A DNA stretch of 64,000 nt, taken from contig JBBPSI010000100.1 of NCBI GenBank assembly GCA_038093515.1, positions 1-64,000 on the forward strand, in the 5' to 3' direction. Under the pieces are notes generated by a model, which had not been told where the DNA came from, made no database searches, and saw only the letters and a program-made list of their open reading frames with translations. A program made the position numbers and the translations under genes. Positions 46,281-57,603 of the stretch are shown here, piece after piece (position 1 is the first letter of the stretch; each line of letters starts with the position of its first letter). The stretch is from Butyriboletus loyo. Its lineage: Eukaryota; Basidiomycota; Agaricomycetes; Boletales; Boletaceae.

Positions 46281-47890
46281 CTAATCCCACTCGTCGTCGT
46301 CGTCGTCCTCATCATCGCTCTCACCAAGCTTCTTGCTTCTTTGCATCAGAGCCGCGGCGAGGGCGGCGGTCAAGTCTCCGCCTCCGCCCGTGCCGTTGCT
46401 ATTGCCGGATTCCTCCGCAGGGGGAGGTGGCGGTGGCAGGGTTGATGACGGAGCTGGTGTCTTGCGTAAATTGCCCACGCTCTGTCCACGAATCGATGCT
46501 AATAGATCAGCACGGTCAGGCTGTGGAGGAGGCATAGACGCAGTCACTCCAGCCGGTGGTGGTGGCGGTGGTGGTGGAGGGGGAGGGGGAGGAGGGGGAA
46601 GAGGGGAAGAGCCTTCTTGAACTGGAGGAGGTGGAGGGGGTCCGCCAACTCTCAGGGCTGGTGCTAGTGGAGGGGGCAGGGGCGGGGGCGGGGGCGGTGT
46701 ACCGATCCGAGGACGCGCTGGAGGAAGAGGTGCTGGTGCTGGTGGAGGTGCTGGTGGAGGTGGTGAGGGAGCCGGGCGGACGATCGGGGGTGGCAGCGGG
46801 GGAGCAGGTGGCGAGTTCACTGGTCGAGAAGGTGGTGAGTTCATTGGTCGAGAAGGCGGCGAGTTCACCGGTCGGGAAGGTGGAGGAGGCGAAACGTCGG
46901 GTCTCAATGGAGGTAGAGGAGGTGCGGGCGGATGGGTGGGAGCCACATACATGCGCCGTGGAGGCGGTGGAGGAATCACACAAGGGCATGGTTGTTGCCT
47001 CGGAGGGGCCCGTGGAGGTGAGGGCACCAAGTCTCCGTTGGTCGAAGTGACACTATTTGAAGCGATATGGGAACCACGCCGAGGAGCTGGTGGTGGCGGT
47101 GGTTTCTTCTTAGGCGCCGCTGCCGGTACATTGACACTCTGCTGTGCATTGCGGACAAAGTCCTGGATAAATTCTCTGTTCTCCTCAATGACAACCGCGG
47201 TGACTCCATGAGCCTGGAGACCTTGAACGAGTGACAACCACGACTCGTCGACATTGTTGCTAGTGAATCCCTTCTCCTCGTCGTACCCGACATGTGCAAC
47301 ATGCTTGAACGACCCTTGCGTCGGCGCTGAGATTGTTGACTTGTCGATTTTCCCCCCTTTCTTGACCTTCTTCGGCTCCGAAGAAACCTTGGTCGCTAAC
47401 AAGCAACATGAGCATACCGGTGCTTGCGGCAGGGCCATTCTCGCGTACCTTTCTCCGCTTTACGAGTGGTGACTTTCTTGTGGAACAGAGTTGCGTCTTT
47501 CTCTTCGGCAAACACTACGCCGATCATGCACTCCTAAAAAGTGTGTGTTCAAGCTATCACGTCCCAATCAGACGACAAACTCACATCACCAGCAAAGGAA
47601 TGGAAGAATGGCCGGTCCTTGTGGTACTCGAATTGATCGTAAAGCTCATACCGCCATATGACGCCCCGCGTGCCTGTGAAATCGACCAACTGCAAGACGA
47701 ACGCGCCTTTGGACTTGTCATATGTGAATGCGAGTGCGCCCTGCAGTCCGCCGTACGACCATTTGTCACGCTGCGGATGCGCAAAGTAGATGCGTGCAGG
47801 CACAGCAGCAAAGATCTTGTTGAACGGGAGCGGAACAGCGGAGGTGACTTTTGCCTTCTCTTCCTGAGTTAGTGATTTGGCCAAAGGCAT
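46281..47890 (-). CDS. LAS17: WASP homologue (Las17/Wsp1)
   Basis: Arp2/3 activator for actin patches and endocytosis. ATG at 47890 (MPLAKSLTQEEKAKV). Three exons; introns lie near 47.54-47.59 and 47.40-47.45 kb. Domain order: WH1 (residues ~1-130, with ARIYFAHPQRDKWSYGGLQG and GVIWRYELYDQFEY), a basic KKVKKGGKIDK stretch, CRIB-like ISAPTQGSFKHVAHVGYDEE, a long polyproline region (~250-420), WH2 (RADLLASIRGQSVGNLRK) and an acidic tail (ESDDEDDDDDEWD) with the conserved penultimate Trp. A complete WASP is therefore encoded. The proline codons create a long G-rich ORF on the opposite strand, which is a shadow. Confidence 0.95.
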
Positions 47891-48345
47891 TTCAGCGGAA
47901 GGCCGAGAAGACTACAAGAGTTAAGCCGCAAGCGTCAAGGGGGCTACGGACTTCCGGATTGGTGGCGTGGGAAGATCATCAGTCCGAACTGAAAAGTCAT
48001 CACCAAAGCATTGAAATGTTTGTCTACGCACCACCACCTCTGTGCCCGCCTCCGTCCCCACTCAGTTTATTAGAGAATTCTGTCTGATCGGGATACGACC
48101 GAACATGTCCACTTTTCGCTGGGACTAGTTAGCGCTTTAGCACTGACAGCCGACTGCAACATGCTGCCAGGCTATATAGTCCGGGGTCATCATTCCCAGC
48201 GCCCCGAATTTCGTTTGTGTTCCTCCTAGGAATTTGCCAAAACAAAGCTATGAACACCTGGATCCTGCTTCATCCTCAGCCGCAAGCTTCATCTCCTGCA
48301 TGTACTGACTCCAGATTTTACAGCTCCATTGAGACAATGTGTTTG
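47891..48345. other. LAS17 promoter and 3' region of UBR7-like gene
   Basis: About 455 bp between two minus-strand genes. No additional gene is visible. Confidence 0.5.
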
Positions 48346-49888
48346 CTAATTAATTTGATGTCTTTTCTCCTTGAACGCCTCAAAGAACTGTGTCACATCT
48401 GCTTCTTCCACAACCTTCCCTTGCTGGGCAAAGGGCCGCAAGTATTCTAATAGGTGGTCACTAGGGACGGGTGCGCCATCAGAGAATAGACGAGAGCAAT
48501 TGCAACAAGTCGTACCGCATGTCGTTGAAAGCATGGATACCGTCGAGAGCACGATCGCGAGGCAACCGCTCTAGAGCTCTTGTTCCAAGTTCTTCGAAAG
48601 AGAGGCCTGATACACAGTCAGTGCGAATTCGGCGTTGGAACGAGGACATGATCATGCCTGAGTCGGGATCCTCCGGCGGTTCATACGTGTCCTCTTCATC
48701 GAGTAAATATGGATGCGCCAACAACGACGGTAGACACTGCAGGAATATCCTTTCATTTCAGATGAATCGAAACAAAATTGCGACACTGACACGTTCGCAT
48801 CGACACCAACGTTGACGGAAGCCTTCGGTCAGAAATATATCACCCGTGCCATGGAATGTTGAATCTTCGGACCCAGACGCCTGGTTATCGAAGATGGCTT
48901 GTACGACATGGTTGACAGCAGGTGCCAAACAGGGTGAAGACGCCGAGGTCCTTGCTCTCTTCGGTTCAGGCTGGTCGTCCTGGGAGGAGGAATGCGAACG
49001 CGGCCGTTTGATTGTGACGGGTTGGGGATCTTCAGCATCCAGTAGGGGTTCATCGAAGCACTCCTGTAATTCTCCTGGAGGGTCCCCTTCGAGTCTTCGC
49101 CAAGAGCCTCGTTGCCCGTCGCGTACTACCATGATGACGCCCTTGGTTCCTGCGTATCGACGGAGGATGGATACTTTACTCACGCATGCGGCACACACGA
49201 ACGAATCGTAGTCATCAGCAGATACCAAGGGAGGGGGTAGACCAGAGGATACATCCGAACGGTCGTCCTCGTGTGTAGTCGCGTCATTGATGTCAGGCAA
49301 GTCTGGGGAGGGCTCGCGCGACGGCGGTCGTTCGCGCAGGTTGAGACATGATTCATGAAACCAGTCCTGCATAGGAAGAGGTCAGCAAGATAACGACGAC
49401 TGGGTAAAGAAGGACACAACCTCACACGTCAGACACTGGATCATCGTCTCTGGCTCCGTCTCGGGGTCATACGGTCTCGCACATCGACAGAACAGGCCAC
49501 GAAAGTTTTGTCCATATTGATTCGCGCTATTTTCCACCTCCGGATTCTTGTGCAGGGTGCAGGGGTGAGGAATGGCAGCGGTAGGACAATCGCAGCGGAA
49601 ATGACGTTTCGGGAAGAGTTCGACTTGTTCGTGGTCGGTGTGGCAAGCGATAGAGCAGGAGGAGCATACTCCACGTGGGGTGGCACACGTCAGGCAGAAA
49701 TAGATGGCCTGTTTGATGGGCCCCATGCTGAATGTACAGCAGGAGAACTCGTGAGGCAAGGCGAGCGCGGCCTCGCGAAGTAATGCATCCTGAGAAGCGA
49801 TTAGATCGGTGAGGGAACTCGGTGCAGGCGACATCGAAAGTTTGGACAGTCCGAACACGGTAGAACGACGCGACGTTGGAGTTGGCAT
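48346..49888 (-). CDS. UBR7: UBR-box/PHD protein, UBR7/Mlo2-like
   Basis: Putative E3 ubiquitin ligase of the UBR7 family (S. pombe Mlo2). Starts MPTPTSRRSTVFGLSKLSMS at 49888. The UBR-type zinc finger (residues ~48-110) has CCTFSMGPIKQAIYFCLTC, GVCSSCSIACHTDHEQVELF and RHFRCDCPT. A PHD-like finger follows (GLFCRCARPYDPETEPETMI, then CLTCEDWFHESCLNLRERPP, then FVCAACVSK), then LEGDPPGELQECFDEPLL, GFRQRWCRCERCLPSLLAHP and a C-terminal helix FNDMRDHLLEYLRPFAQQGK. Introns follow CLTCE, RCER and FNDM(R); all are short GT-AG. The stop is at 48346-48348. Divergent from the aminotransferase gene, with about 325 bp between starts. Confidence 0.9.
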
Positions 49889-50213
49889 TAGGTAATCTCA
49901 TAAATTGAGCCACACGACGGTCACAGCAAAGACTTACACCTTCAATGTATCCACAGACTCAGGGAACTTATTCCACGACGAGGACGTGATCTGTGTCTCC
50001 GCTGACGCGCCACTGAGGAAAAGCACACTCTCGTGAGTCTACATGTACCAAGCTTGGTGTCGTACTTAAGCCGGCCAAAGCAGTTTCGTAAGGCTATTCT
50101 CATGGTCAGTACTTGGTGGATGTCAGATGATCATCCCATCGGAGTGTCTTGGTCATAAAAAGCACTGTCCTGGGACCCATCTTCGGATTCCATCTTTCCA
50201 GCGACTATCAGTG
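49889..50213. promoter_or_regulatory. Divergent promoter, UBR7-like / aminotransferase
   Basis: This 325-bp spacer lies between two start codons on opposite strands and must hold both promoters. I see no unambiguous TATA box or known operator. Confidence 0.45.
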
Positions 50214-51653
50214 ATGCCTAGCCTCGACGTAGCTAAAGTTCGCGCCTCCTTCCCCTCTTTGCGCTCCGGCTACATTTTCGCCGACAACGCGGGGGGCTCT
50301 CAGACTGCCCAACCTGTGATCGATAATATCGTCCATTACCTCAGCAATACAAACGTACAGCTCGGTGCAGATTACTCGGTTGGCGTACAGAGCACTCAGC
50401 GCGTCTCGGATGGATCGATCGCCGCAGCTCTGCTGTTCAATGCTGCTTCTGTCAACGAAGTTGGCTATGGACCCAGTTCTACCATGGTAATTGAAAACAT
50501 TGCTAGGGCACTGGATCACGATATTCAGTCTGGAGATGAGTTCATCATCACCGAAGAACACGAGGGTGATGATCTTTGCTTGTTCTGATGCACACCCATT
50601 GATTATCATCGACCGATAGCGAATAACGGACCGTGGAAGCGATTAGCGGAACGCCGCGGCGCGATTGTGAAATATTGGTGCACTACCGCAGTCGAAGAGG
50701 GCAACCCATACTCTTTCACCTACAACACACAGAATTTACTTTCCCTCGTTTCACCCAAGACGCGTATTGTCGCCATCACGGCTTGCTCCAACATTCTAGG
50801 CACGATTTATCCGATCCAAGACATCGTCACAGCGCTCAGACAGCGAGCGAAGGAAGTCGGGGCACCCAAGGTCGAAGTCTGTGTCGACTGCGTGTCATAC
50901 GCACCACACAGACAGATCGATGTCCAGAAATGGGATATCGACTATTGTGTCTTTTCTTTATACAAGGTAATGTACTCGTTGATGCAGGCGTTCAAGATGA
51001 AGTTGACGTCGTATACAGTTGTACGGCGTGCATAACGCGGCGTTTTATATTCGTACTACTGCCCTCGAGTCGTCGCTCGAGTCGCTGGCCCATCACTTTC
51101 TCGCAGTACACAACAGCCCACAGAAGATCCAGGTCGGCGGTCCAGGTTATGAACTCGTTCACGGCGCCAGCGGGGTCGTTCCGTATCTCCTATCGCTCAC
51201 ACCGGAAAGCAAGTTGGAAGCGTCCTTTGCTGCAATTGCGCAACACGAGCAAAGCCTCTTGCGACCTTTGCTGTCCTTCCTCACGGAAAAGCAGCAATAC
51301 GATAGAGGTATTCGCCTAGTTGGAACGAGCACCGTCGACCTGTCAAGGGTACCAACGATTTCCTTCGTCGTCACCGGTCAACGCGCGATTAAAAGCAAGG
51401 ATGTCGTGGCCGAATTCGACAAGGAAGGAGACGTGGGTTTGGTTCAATCTCAGCCAATGTCAGGTTTTTCTGACCCTCCCACGTCACATAGATCGGTATC
51501 CGCTTTGGTCATTTCTACGCATACAGCCTTATCGCCAATGCGACGCCCAAGCTGGATCCCGCCGATGGTGTCGTACGCATCTCTTTCGTCCACTACAATA
51601 CGGTAGAGGAAGTCGAGAGGATAGTTGGCGTGCTGCGCAGAGTGCTTGCTTGA
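50214..51653 (+). CDS. Class-V aminotransferase (cysteine-desulfurase-like)
   Basis: PLP-dependent fold-type I enzyme, about 420 residues. ATG at 50214 (MPSLDVAKVRASFPSLRSGY). Intron 1 (50562 to about 50617) joins EEHEANNGPWKRLAERRGAI; a second intron after DYCVFSLYK joins VYGVHNAAFYIR; a third near 51.43-51.49 kb joins GDVG to IRFGHFYAYS. FADNAGGSQTAQPV is the N-terminal substrate/PLP loop, EVCVDCVSYAPHRQIDVQKW carries the conserved Asp, and SLYKVYGVH has the Schiff-base lysine. VRISFVHYNTVEEVERIVGV is the usual C-terminus. The exact reaction (cysteine desulfurase, selenocysteine-lyase-like or isopenicillin-epimerase-like) cannot be told. It lies 134 bp upstream of the hydantoinase-B gene on the same strand. 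Confidence 0.87.
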
Positions 51654-51786
51654 GAACAGTTTTTGTATTTCTAAGCACGTGAACATGGCCACATGACTCG
51701 CTCTTTATCTATGCTCAGCCCACCAAGTCCGAGGCGCTTGGAGGTTCACTAGCACTAGCACGTCGCCATTCCCGTTCAGAGTAGAC

Positions 51787-54014
51787 ATGGCGAGCCAGAG
51801 CGGACCCGATCCCATTCTCCTGACGCTGTTTGCCAATCGCTTCATGAGTGTTGCAGAAGCGATGGGAAGATCGCTCCAGCAGACGTCCATCAGCACCAAC
51901 ATCAAGGAGAGACTCGATTTCTCGTGCGCGCTCTTCGCACCCGATGGTGACCTCGTCGCGAATGCACCCTTCATCCCTATCCACCTGGGGTCAATGAGCT
52001 TGTACGTCTGTACTCTCTCCAAGGATCCCCATGATCCCCGTACCACGTCTTTCTCAGCGCTGTCAAGTATCAAATGAAACTCCACGGAAAGCACCTCAAG
52101 GACGGCGACGTGTTGATGACCAACTCTCCTCACGCCGGTGGATCGTGAGTGCTTGTGCTTGTGCTTCTTTTTCTTGCGTTCGTTTTTGGGGAACGAACCG
52201 AACCTCCTCACTGTACGTATGACAGTCACCTCCCGGATATCACGATCATCACGCCCGTCTTTGACACGGAATCGAACGAGATCATCTTTTTCACTGCTTC
52301 CCGCGGACACCATGCGGATATTGGTGGCATACTTCCGGGTTCGATGCCCCCCACGTCGGTCAACATCTTCGAGGAAGGCGCAGAGATCGTCAGTTTTAAG
52401 ATTGTGGATGGCGGCGTCTTTGATCAAAAGGGCCTATACGAATACATGGTCGAGAAACCGGCTCAGTACCCGGGTAGCTCTGGTTGCCGGAACATAAGAG
52501 ATGTGGAGAGCGACTTGAAGGCAGTAAGCAAAGTGGTTGTACGCCCTGGCGCTAAATGACGCCAAACGTCTCTCCCAGCAAATCGCTGCGAACTACAAGG
52601 GCGTGCAGTTACTCCACGCAAGTGAGGGCGATGATTGTGTTCCCATCTCCGTTGCTCATGTGTCTCTAGTGGTCGATGACTACAGCTTGAAGACTGTGCA
52701 AGAGTACATGTATCATATTCGCACAAATGCCGAGAACTCGGTAAGAAACCTCTTGGTAGAAGTTGCGAAACGGGCAGGCTCCAATGTTTTGACCTCCGTG
52801 GACTATCTTGATGATGGAACGCCCGTGACTATTTTTCTTTGGTATTTCTTGCCACCCGATCTTACAAGGTTGCATCAGATCCAACTGAGAGTCGAGATTA
52901 ACGAGGAAACGCGATCTGCGGTGCTCGACTTTGAAGGTACTGGCTGTGAAGTTCGAGGCAACCTGAATGCCCCGATCTCTGTCGTACATTCTGCTGTGAT
53001 CTATTGTATGCGGGCGATGCTTGATGTTGATATTCCTCTCAATGCTGGCTGCCTGGTGCCTCTCGACGGTGGATACATCCTATTTGGAAAGCGAGAACTT
53101 GCTGATACGAAAGCCCGCCAGTCAGAATCCCAAAGAAATCGATATTGTGTCCTTCTCGGACCGCTGCGGTCTGCGGAGGAAACGTGCTTACGTCTCAGCG
53201 AATCGTTGACGTCGTACTGAAGGCTTTCCATGCGTGTGCCGCGAGCCAAGGGTGTACAAAGTGAGCGTGAATGGCTCGTCGTCGGGCTCGGAACTCATTC
53301 TGTAGTAACCTTACCTTTGGCACTGGTGGCAAGAACAGCGACGGGGTAGCGGTTGCGGGATGGGGGTATTACGAGGCAAGTCATATTCTTTCCCAACTGG
53401 TCTTGTACTGATCTTACAAGACCATCGCGGGAGGCTCAGGTTCCGGTCCTGGGTGGCATGGCACGTCTGGGGTGCATACACATATTACGAACACGCGTAT
53501 CGGAGATGTCGAGATTCTGGAGCGCCGATACCCTGTGCTCTTGCATCGATTCGGATTGCGCCCAGGTTCGGGTGGCAGCGGCAAGTGGCGTGGCGGAGAT
53601 GGTGTCATCCGGGAGTTTGAAGTGACCCACCCGCTTCAGGTGTCGATCCTGAGCGAGGCGAGTGTGTGTTTCTCGTAGGCCAAATATGAATCTCACCTTC
53701 TATAGCGACGAACTCGAGCACCGTATGGCATGGAAGGGGGAGAGGATGGGCTGATGGGTCGAAACACGTGGATTAAGAAGAGGCGTGAACAAGACGGCGA
53801 CCTGATTGCAGACGAGGATCAAGGGTCGCGGCGTGTAAACATTGGGGGCAAGGCGACTGTACTGATGGGGAAAGGGGATCGACTGTTGATCGAGACACCT
53901 GGCGGCGGTGGGTGGGGCAGCGGAGGAGGAGGTGCGGAGGACACAGCGCACAGGCCAGCATGGGAGGCGCGAGGCAGCTTTGCTGAAAGGGCGGCGACCC
54001 AGGCCAGCGTTTGA
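51787..54014 (+). CDS. Hydantoinase B / 5-oxoprolinase C-terminal half, stand-alone
   Basis: HyuB-type subunit, about 600 residues, of ATP-dependent 5-oxoprolinase/hydantoinase enzymes that open cyclic amides such as pyroglutamate. ATG at 51787 ([20 protein letters not shown]). Motifs in order: [168 protein letters not shown] and [12 protein letters not shown]. At least seven short introns are needed; every apparent frameshift is resolved by one. Fungal 5-oxoprolinases normally fuse HyuA and HyuB; no HyuA part is present here. Confidence 0.88.
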
Positions 54015-54125
54015 GTCGTCTCCGAGTCCACCGCGAGACCGGAGATTAATTATGTAATCACAGACAGCCGGAAGCTATTCTTGAATTAACAGGGGTTGGA
54101 CGCAGCCGAATTCTCTCGTTCGGAC

Positions 54126-56056
54126 ATGAACGTCGGTCTCGCTGGCGTTCCTCCACGCACGGAAGACATGCTCAACTTCATCGTCGTCGGGGGCGGTCTA
54201 GCGGGCATTACAACCGCATGGTCTCTACAGAAAGCCGGTCATCGCGTTACCCTTTTCGAACAACACCACGTGCATGTGCTGTCCAAGGTAGGAGCCATCG
54301 TCAGCAACGAACGTCGCACTCACCCTTGACTAGTGTCGGGAAGGCGTTCGCACTAATCCGGTCATGACGCAAATCATCAACGACTGGGGTCTTGGGGAGC
54401 AGCTCTCCAGAATGTCCACTCCGATGCTATCCATGGTCGGTCGCAATGGTGCGTCGCGGTTGCGATCTCGTAAACGCGCCATGATATGCACGTTTTTACC
54501 TCAGGGAAAACGGGCGAAGAAATCGGAATCGTCCCCATGTACGGCAAGGTGCTAGAACCCCTTTCTGCTGGCTTTGGCTGTGTCAAGGTTCGTCCCGAGC
54601 CGTCGTCGTCTCGATGAGGTACCACTCACCCGTTTGTTCCAAAGTATGGAGAACTGTTCAGCTTGTTCTACGATCTTGCAAAGAACGCTGGCGTGGATCT
54701 TCGCTTTAACTGCAGAGTCGTTTCCGTCGATCCGTGGCAAGGAATGGTCACTTGTGAAGGTGGTCTGCGACTGATCGCCGACGTCGTCATCGGGGCTGAC
54801 GGCGTCGACAGCGTCGTCCGTCCCGTCGTCCTCGGTTCTTTTGTCCCCACCCCGGATTCAGTCAATCGTTTTCTCGTTTCGTAAGTGCGGACGCTTCTGT
54901 ACTTTGTCAGACAGCTGATAACGTTTGTATAAAGTCTTGTCGTTCCTGCCGACGTAGCCAGGCAAGACGAGGAACTGGCAGCGTTAGTGGATTCAGGGGT
55001 TGTATGTCCATCTCGATTGGGTGACTGGCTAGACGTCTCAGTTGACCTGCATATTGCAGTGGACAGGATGGCTCGGGGACGACTGTTCAGTGCACGGTAT
55101 GCTCGCTGTGAGATTCCATCTCTTTTTCCGTCGCTATGTTTCTCATCCAGAACGTCGTTGCAAAGGGGTGCGGACCAAATCACGACTACGCCATGATAGT
55201 AACTACCGCTATGATACGCAGTCTGGATGTGCAAAAAGAGTTTCCAATGAGCCTCGAGTCACTGGGGGTGGACATGTTTGAACCTCGGTGAGCACCGTTC
55301 CATATCGTGAGTTGATCGCCCTCGAGCTAACACGTTTTGATTCTCAGCGTTCAGAAACTCATGAAGCTTTCGGATCAGCTCAGCAAGGTCATGCTCGCCC
55401 ACTACGAGCCGTTCGAAAATTGGACGCATGAGTGTGGAAAAGTCGTCATCATTGGACAAGCAGTACATCCAATCACAGTGAGTTGAGCGTCACCAGTCAG
55501 TTCAGAAATTCACCCACCCAAGCCATCCAATTGGCTGGATAGTGCCACCTGTTTCGAGGACGCCATGACACTCGCCATGATTTTCTCACTTCCCGCTACG
55601 AAGGCACAAACGACGATGCTCCTCAACGTCTTTGAAGAACTTCGACAACCACGTTCTGCTACCGTCCAGAGATGGGGGAGGCGAAAACGGGAGCTCCTCA
55701 CCATACCTAACGGACCGGCCCAACGAAAACGTGATATACTGTTTCGAAGCCACCGCACTTCTCCCGCTGAGATGGACGACAATTATCTCTGCAAAACTTA
55801 TTCGGGCTTTGTCCAAATTTTTAGTTTCGATGCGCGCGAGGCCGTACAAGACTGGTGGGTCAAGTGGGGCCGAAGTATACTCATGCGCTCGCCGGACACG
55901 ATTAACGACGACGATGACGGACCCTTGATGCCAATCGTCCTCGACGCTGAGGTTGAACACGACGGTCCAACGTTTCCAATCATCACAGATTCCCTCATGG
56001 GCGAAAGCGACGATGTTATTCGTGAAGCCGAAGCCCATCGACGGGGCCAACTATAG
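54126..56056 (+). CDS. FAD-dependent monooxygenase (salicylate-hydroxylase-like)
   Basis: Flavoprotein hydroxylase of the UbiH/salicylate hydroxylase group, about 500 residues. ATG at 54126 (MNVGLAGVPPRTEDMLNFIV). The Rossmann ATP-binding motif is VVGGGLAGITTAWSLQKAGH, followed by VTLFEQ. GGLRLIADVVIGADGVDSVV is the conserved DG motif. NWTHECGKVVIIGQAVHPIT, then EDAMTLAMIFS, form the FAD-ribityl GD-like motif and following helix; the usual GD(A)xH reads GQAVH, a change from Asp to Gln at a conserved FAD contact. Several introns are needed (for example near 54.29, 54.9 and 55.3 kb); not all junctions were fixed. Substrate unknown. It follows the hydantoinase-B gene on the same strand. Confidence 0.8.
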
Positions 56057-56284
56057 GCATATGCTGCATCGTCGTCTCTGCATTTTTCATGATTAGATTC
56101 CTTTGTCACTCACATCACGAGATTCGTCTTCGCATCACATATTGAATCCAGGAAATGACCATCGTACATATATTACGTGGGAACTTTGGTGGCCAAGTCT
56201 ACTATGAGTGTCCCACCTTCTGAATCTATGTGGTTGTATCTATATCATGCCGCTGCATTCAATGTCACTTTCCTAGCCTCTTGC

Positions 56285-57162
56285 TCACGCTGTTGTCCCT
56301 CGATCTGCAATGGTAAACTCATCAGTAATGCGGAGACGGGCAGCAAACGAGCGGTTACACACAAAAGTCAGCCATGAGTGATCTTCGGTAGACTGGGTGC
56401 ATATCGTTAGAGTGAGTAAACACATCACACATCACACTCACCCGTCGCATGTTACTAGCAGCGGCGTCTTGTCGATTTTTGTGCGTGAGAGCACCTGCGA
56501 CCATGAGGACGCCGATAGTGAGCCCCTGTGCCCACATACGAGCTTGCACCGCCTGAAAGAACGAATCTTGAGCATATAAATACGCGTGTATCACAGCTTA
56601 AATCACCTTTTGGGGCAAGGTCATATATCTGTGTCGAAGAGAGTAAAGCCCGATCGAGATGGACAAAGAGCAGGGCGTACTCACTTGTCCCTCGCCACGA
56701 TGGCACCGGCCGCAGCCATGGAAAGTGCCCAACTTCCGAGAATAATGGAATACTGATGGCGAGAACTCCAGTCAAAGGCCTTTTCTGTAATGGACAATGC
56801 GTTAAACCGGGTCTCCTCTTCCGCCGCGACACGATCCAGTTCTAGTTTCCCGGAGTCCGACCTGAGGTAGCGACCGCGATGAGTGTCAACGCAACTTGAA
56901 TGCGTGCATGCACGCACCATTGTTTTCGGTCAAATTCCAAGCTACGTCGTTCTGCTTGAATGGACGTGAATGGAACGACGATGAGTACGACACCAGCGAC
57001 TCGGAGAGGAAGGGGGAGAGAGCGGTACCATGCCGATTTACGATGAAGGTAGTAGAAGCTGGGTATGGCGACGGCGGCACTGGCGGCAGCGCCCTCGAGT
57101 GTGCCGCGTAATATGGCGGAGTGGAGGTTGTTCCATTCCTCATCGCTGACGTTGACTTTCAT
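56285..57162 (-). CDS. RCF2: Respiratory supercomplex factor 2 (HIG1 domain)
   Basis: Mitochondrial inner-membrane protein that helps assemble the cytochrome bc1-cytochrome c oxidase supercomplex. ATG at 57162 (MKVNVSDEEWNNLHSAILRG). Visible: TLEGAAASAAVAIPSFYYLH and RSLPLPLRVAGVVLIVVPFT (first two TM segments), SIQAERRSLEFDRKQW, EEETRFNALSITEKAFDWSS, HQYSIILGSWALSMAAAGAI, then MTLPQKVIQARMWAQGLTIG with LMVAGALTHKNRQDAAA, the HIG1 QARMxAQGxT core. After a last intron the tail begins STEDHSWLTFV and ends near 56285; this tail diverges from the usual Rcf2 end, so the final exon is less certain. Confidence 0.85.
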
Positions 57163-57603
57163 GACGGTTGCGGGTATGCGAAGGGTACTTTGTCCAGTGG
57201 CGTTGAATAGCATTTATATATTGCCCGTGCATCGGACTCACGCGGAGTTTATAATTCCGTAATGTTCCGAGTGGCAATATCTGCCTCCGAACGCTCCGAA
57301 AACGGCGAGAAGTCCGACAAAGTGCGATCACTGCCATCATGGGGGCCGAATTCCGAGTCCACCTTTAAATTGTTGGCCATCGCGTCGAGTCCAACCTCCA
57401 ACCAGAGCTGGCAGGTCCGTGTCGTCATTCAACGTTACCGCGACCCTGTGAATTACTGCCAGAACACGATGTGATATCAATAACCGATTCGTGGACCCAC
57501 TCTGCGGCATAAAAACTCAGAGGGTTTATTCCACTCGTCAGTTGCAGTTTCCCTTTCTTTTGTTTTCTACATCGCCCTACGTTCCTTACAGTCGCTCACC
57601 ATC
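57163..57603. promoter_or_regulatory. Divergent promoter RCF2 / CPL1-like gene
   Basis: 441 bp between two diverging start codons. A CATAAAAA TATA-like box at 57508-57515 lies about 90 nt before the CPL1-like ATG and is followed by a pyrimidine-rich leader (TTCCCTTTCTTTTGTTTTCT), a typical strong fungal promoter. Confidence 0.55.

Noticed and set aside
46333..47050. Gly/Glu-rich plus-strand ORFs
   Set aside because: They are the reverse reading of the proline-rich region of the WASP homologue; composition explains them.
51787..54014. Hydantoinase-B gene as a pseudogene because of several in-frame stops
   Set aside because: All stops lie in introns with usable donors and acceptors; splicing gives an unbroken family-like protein.
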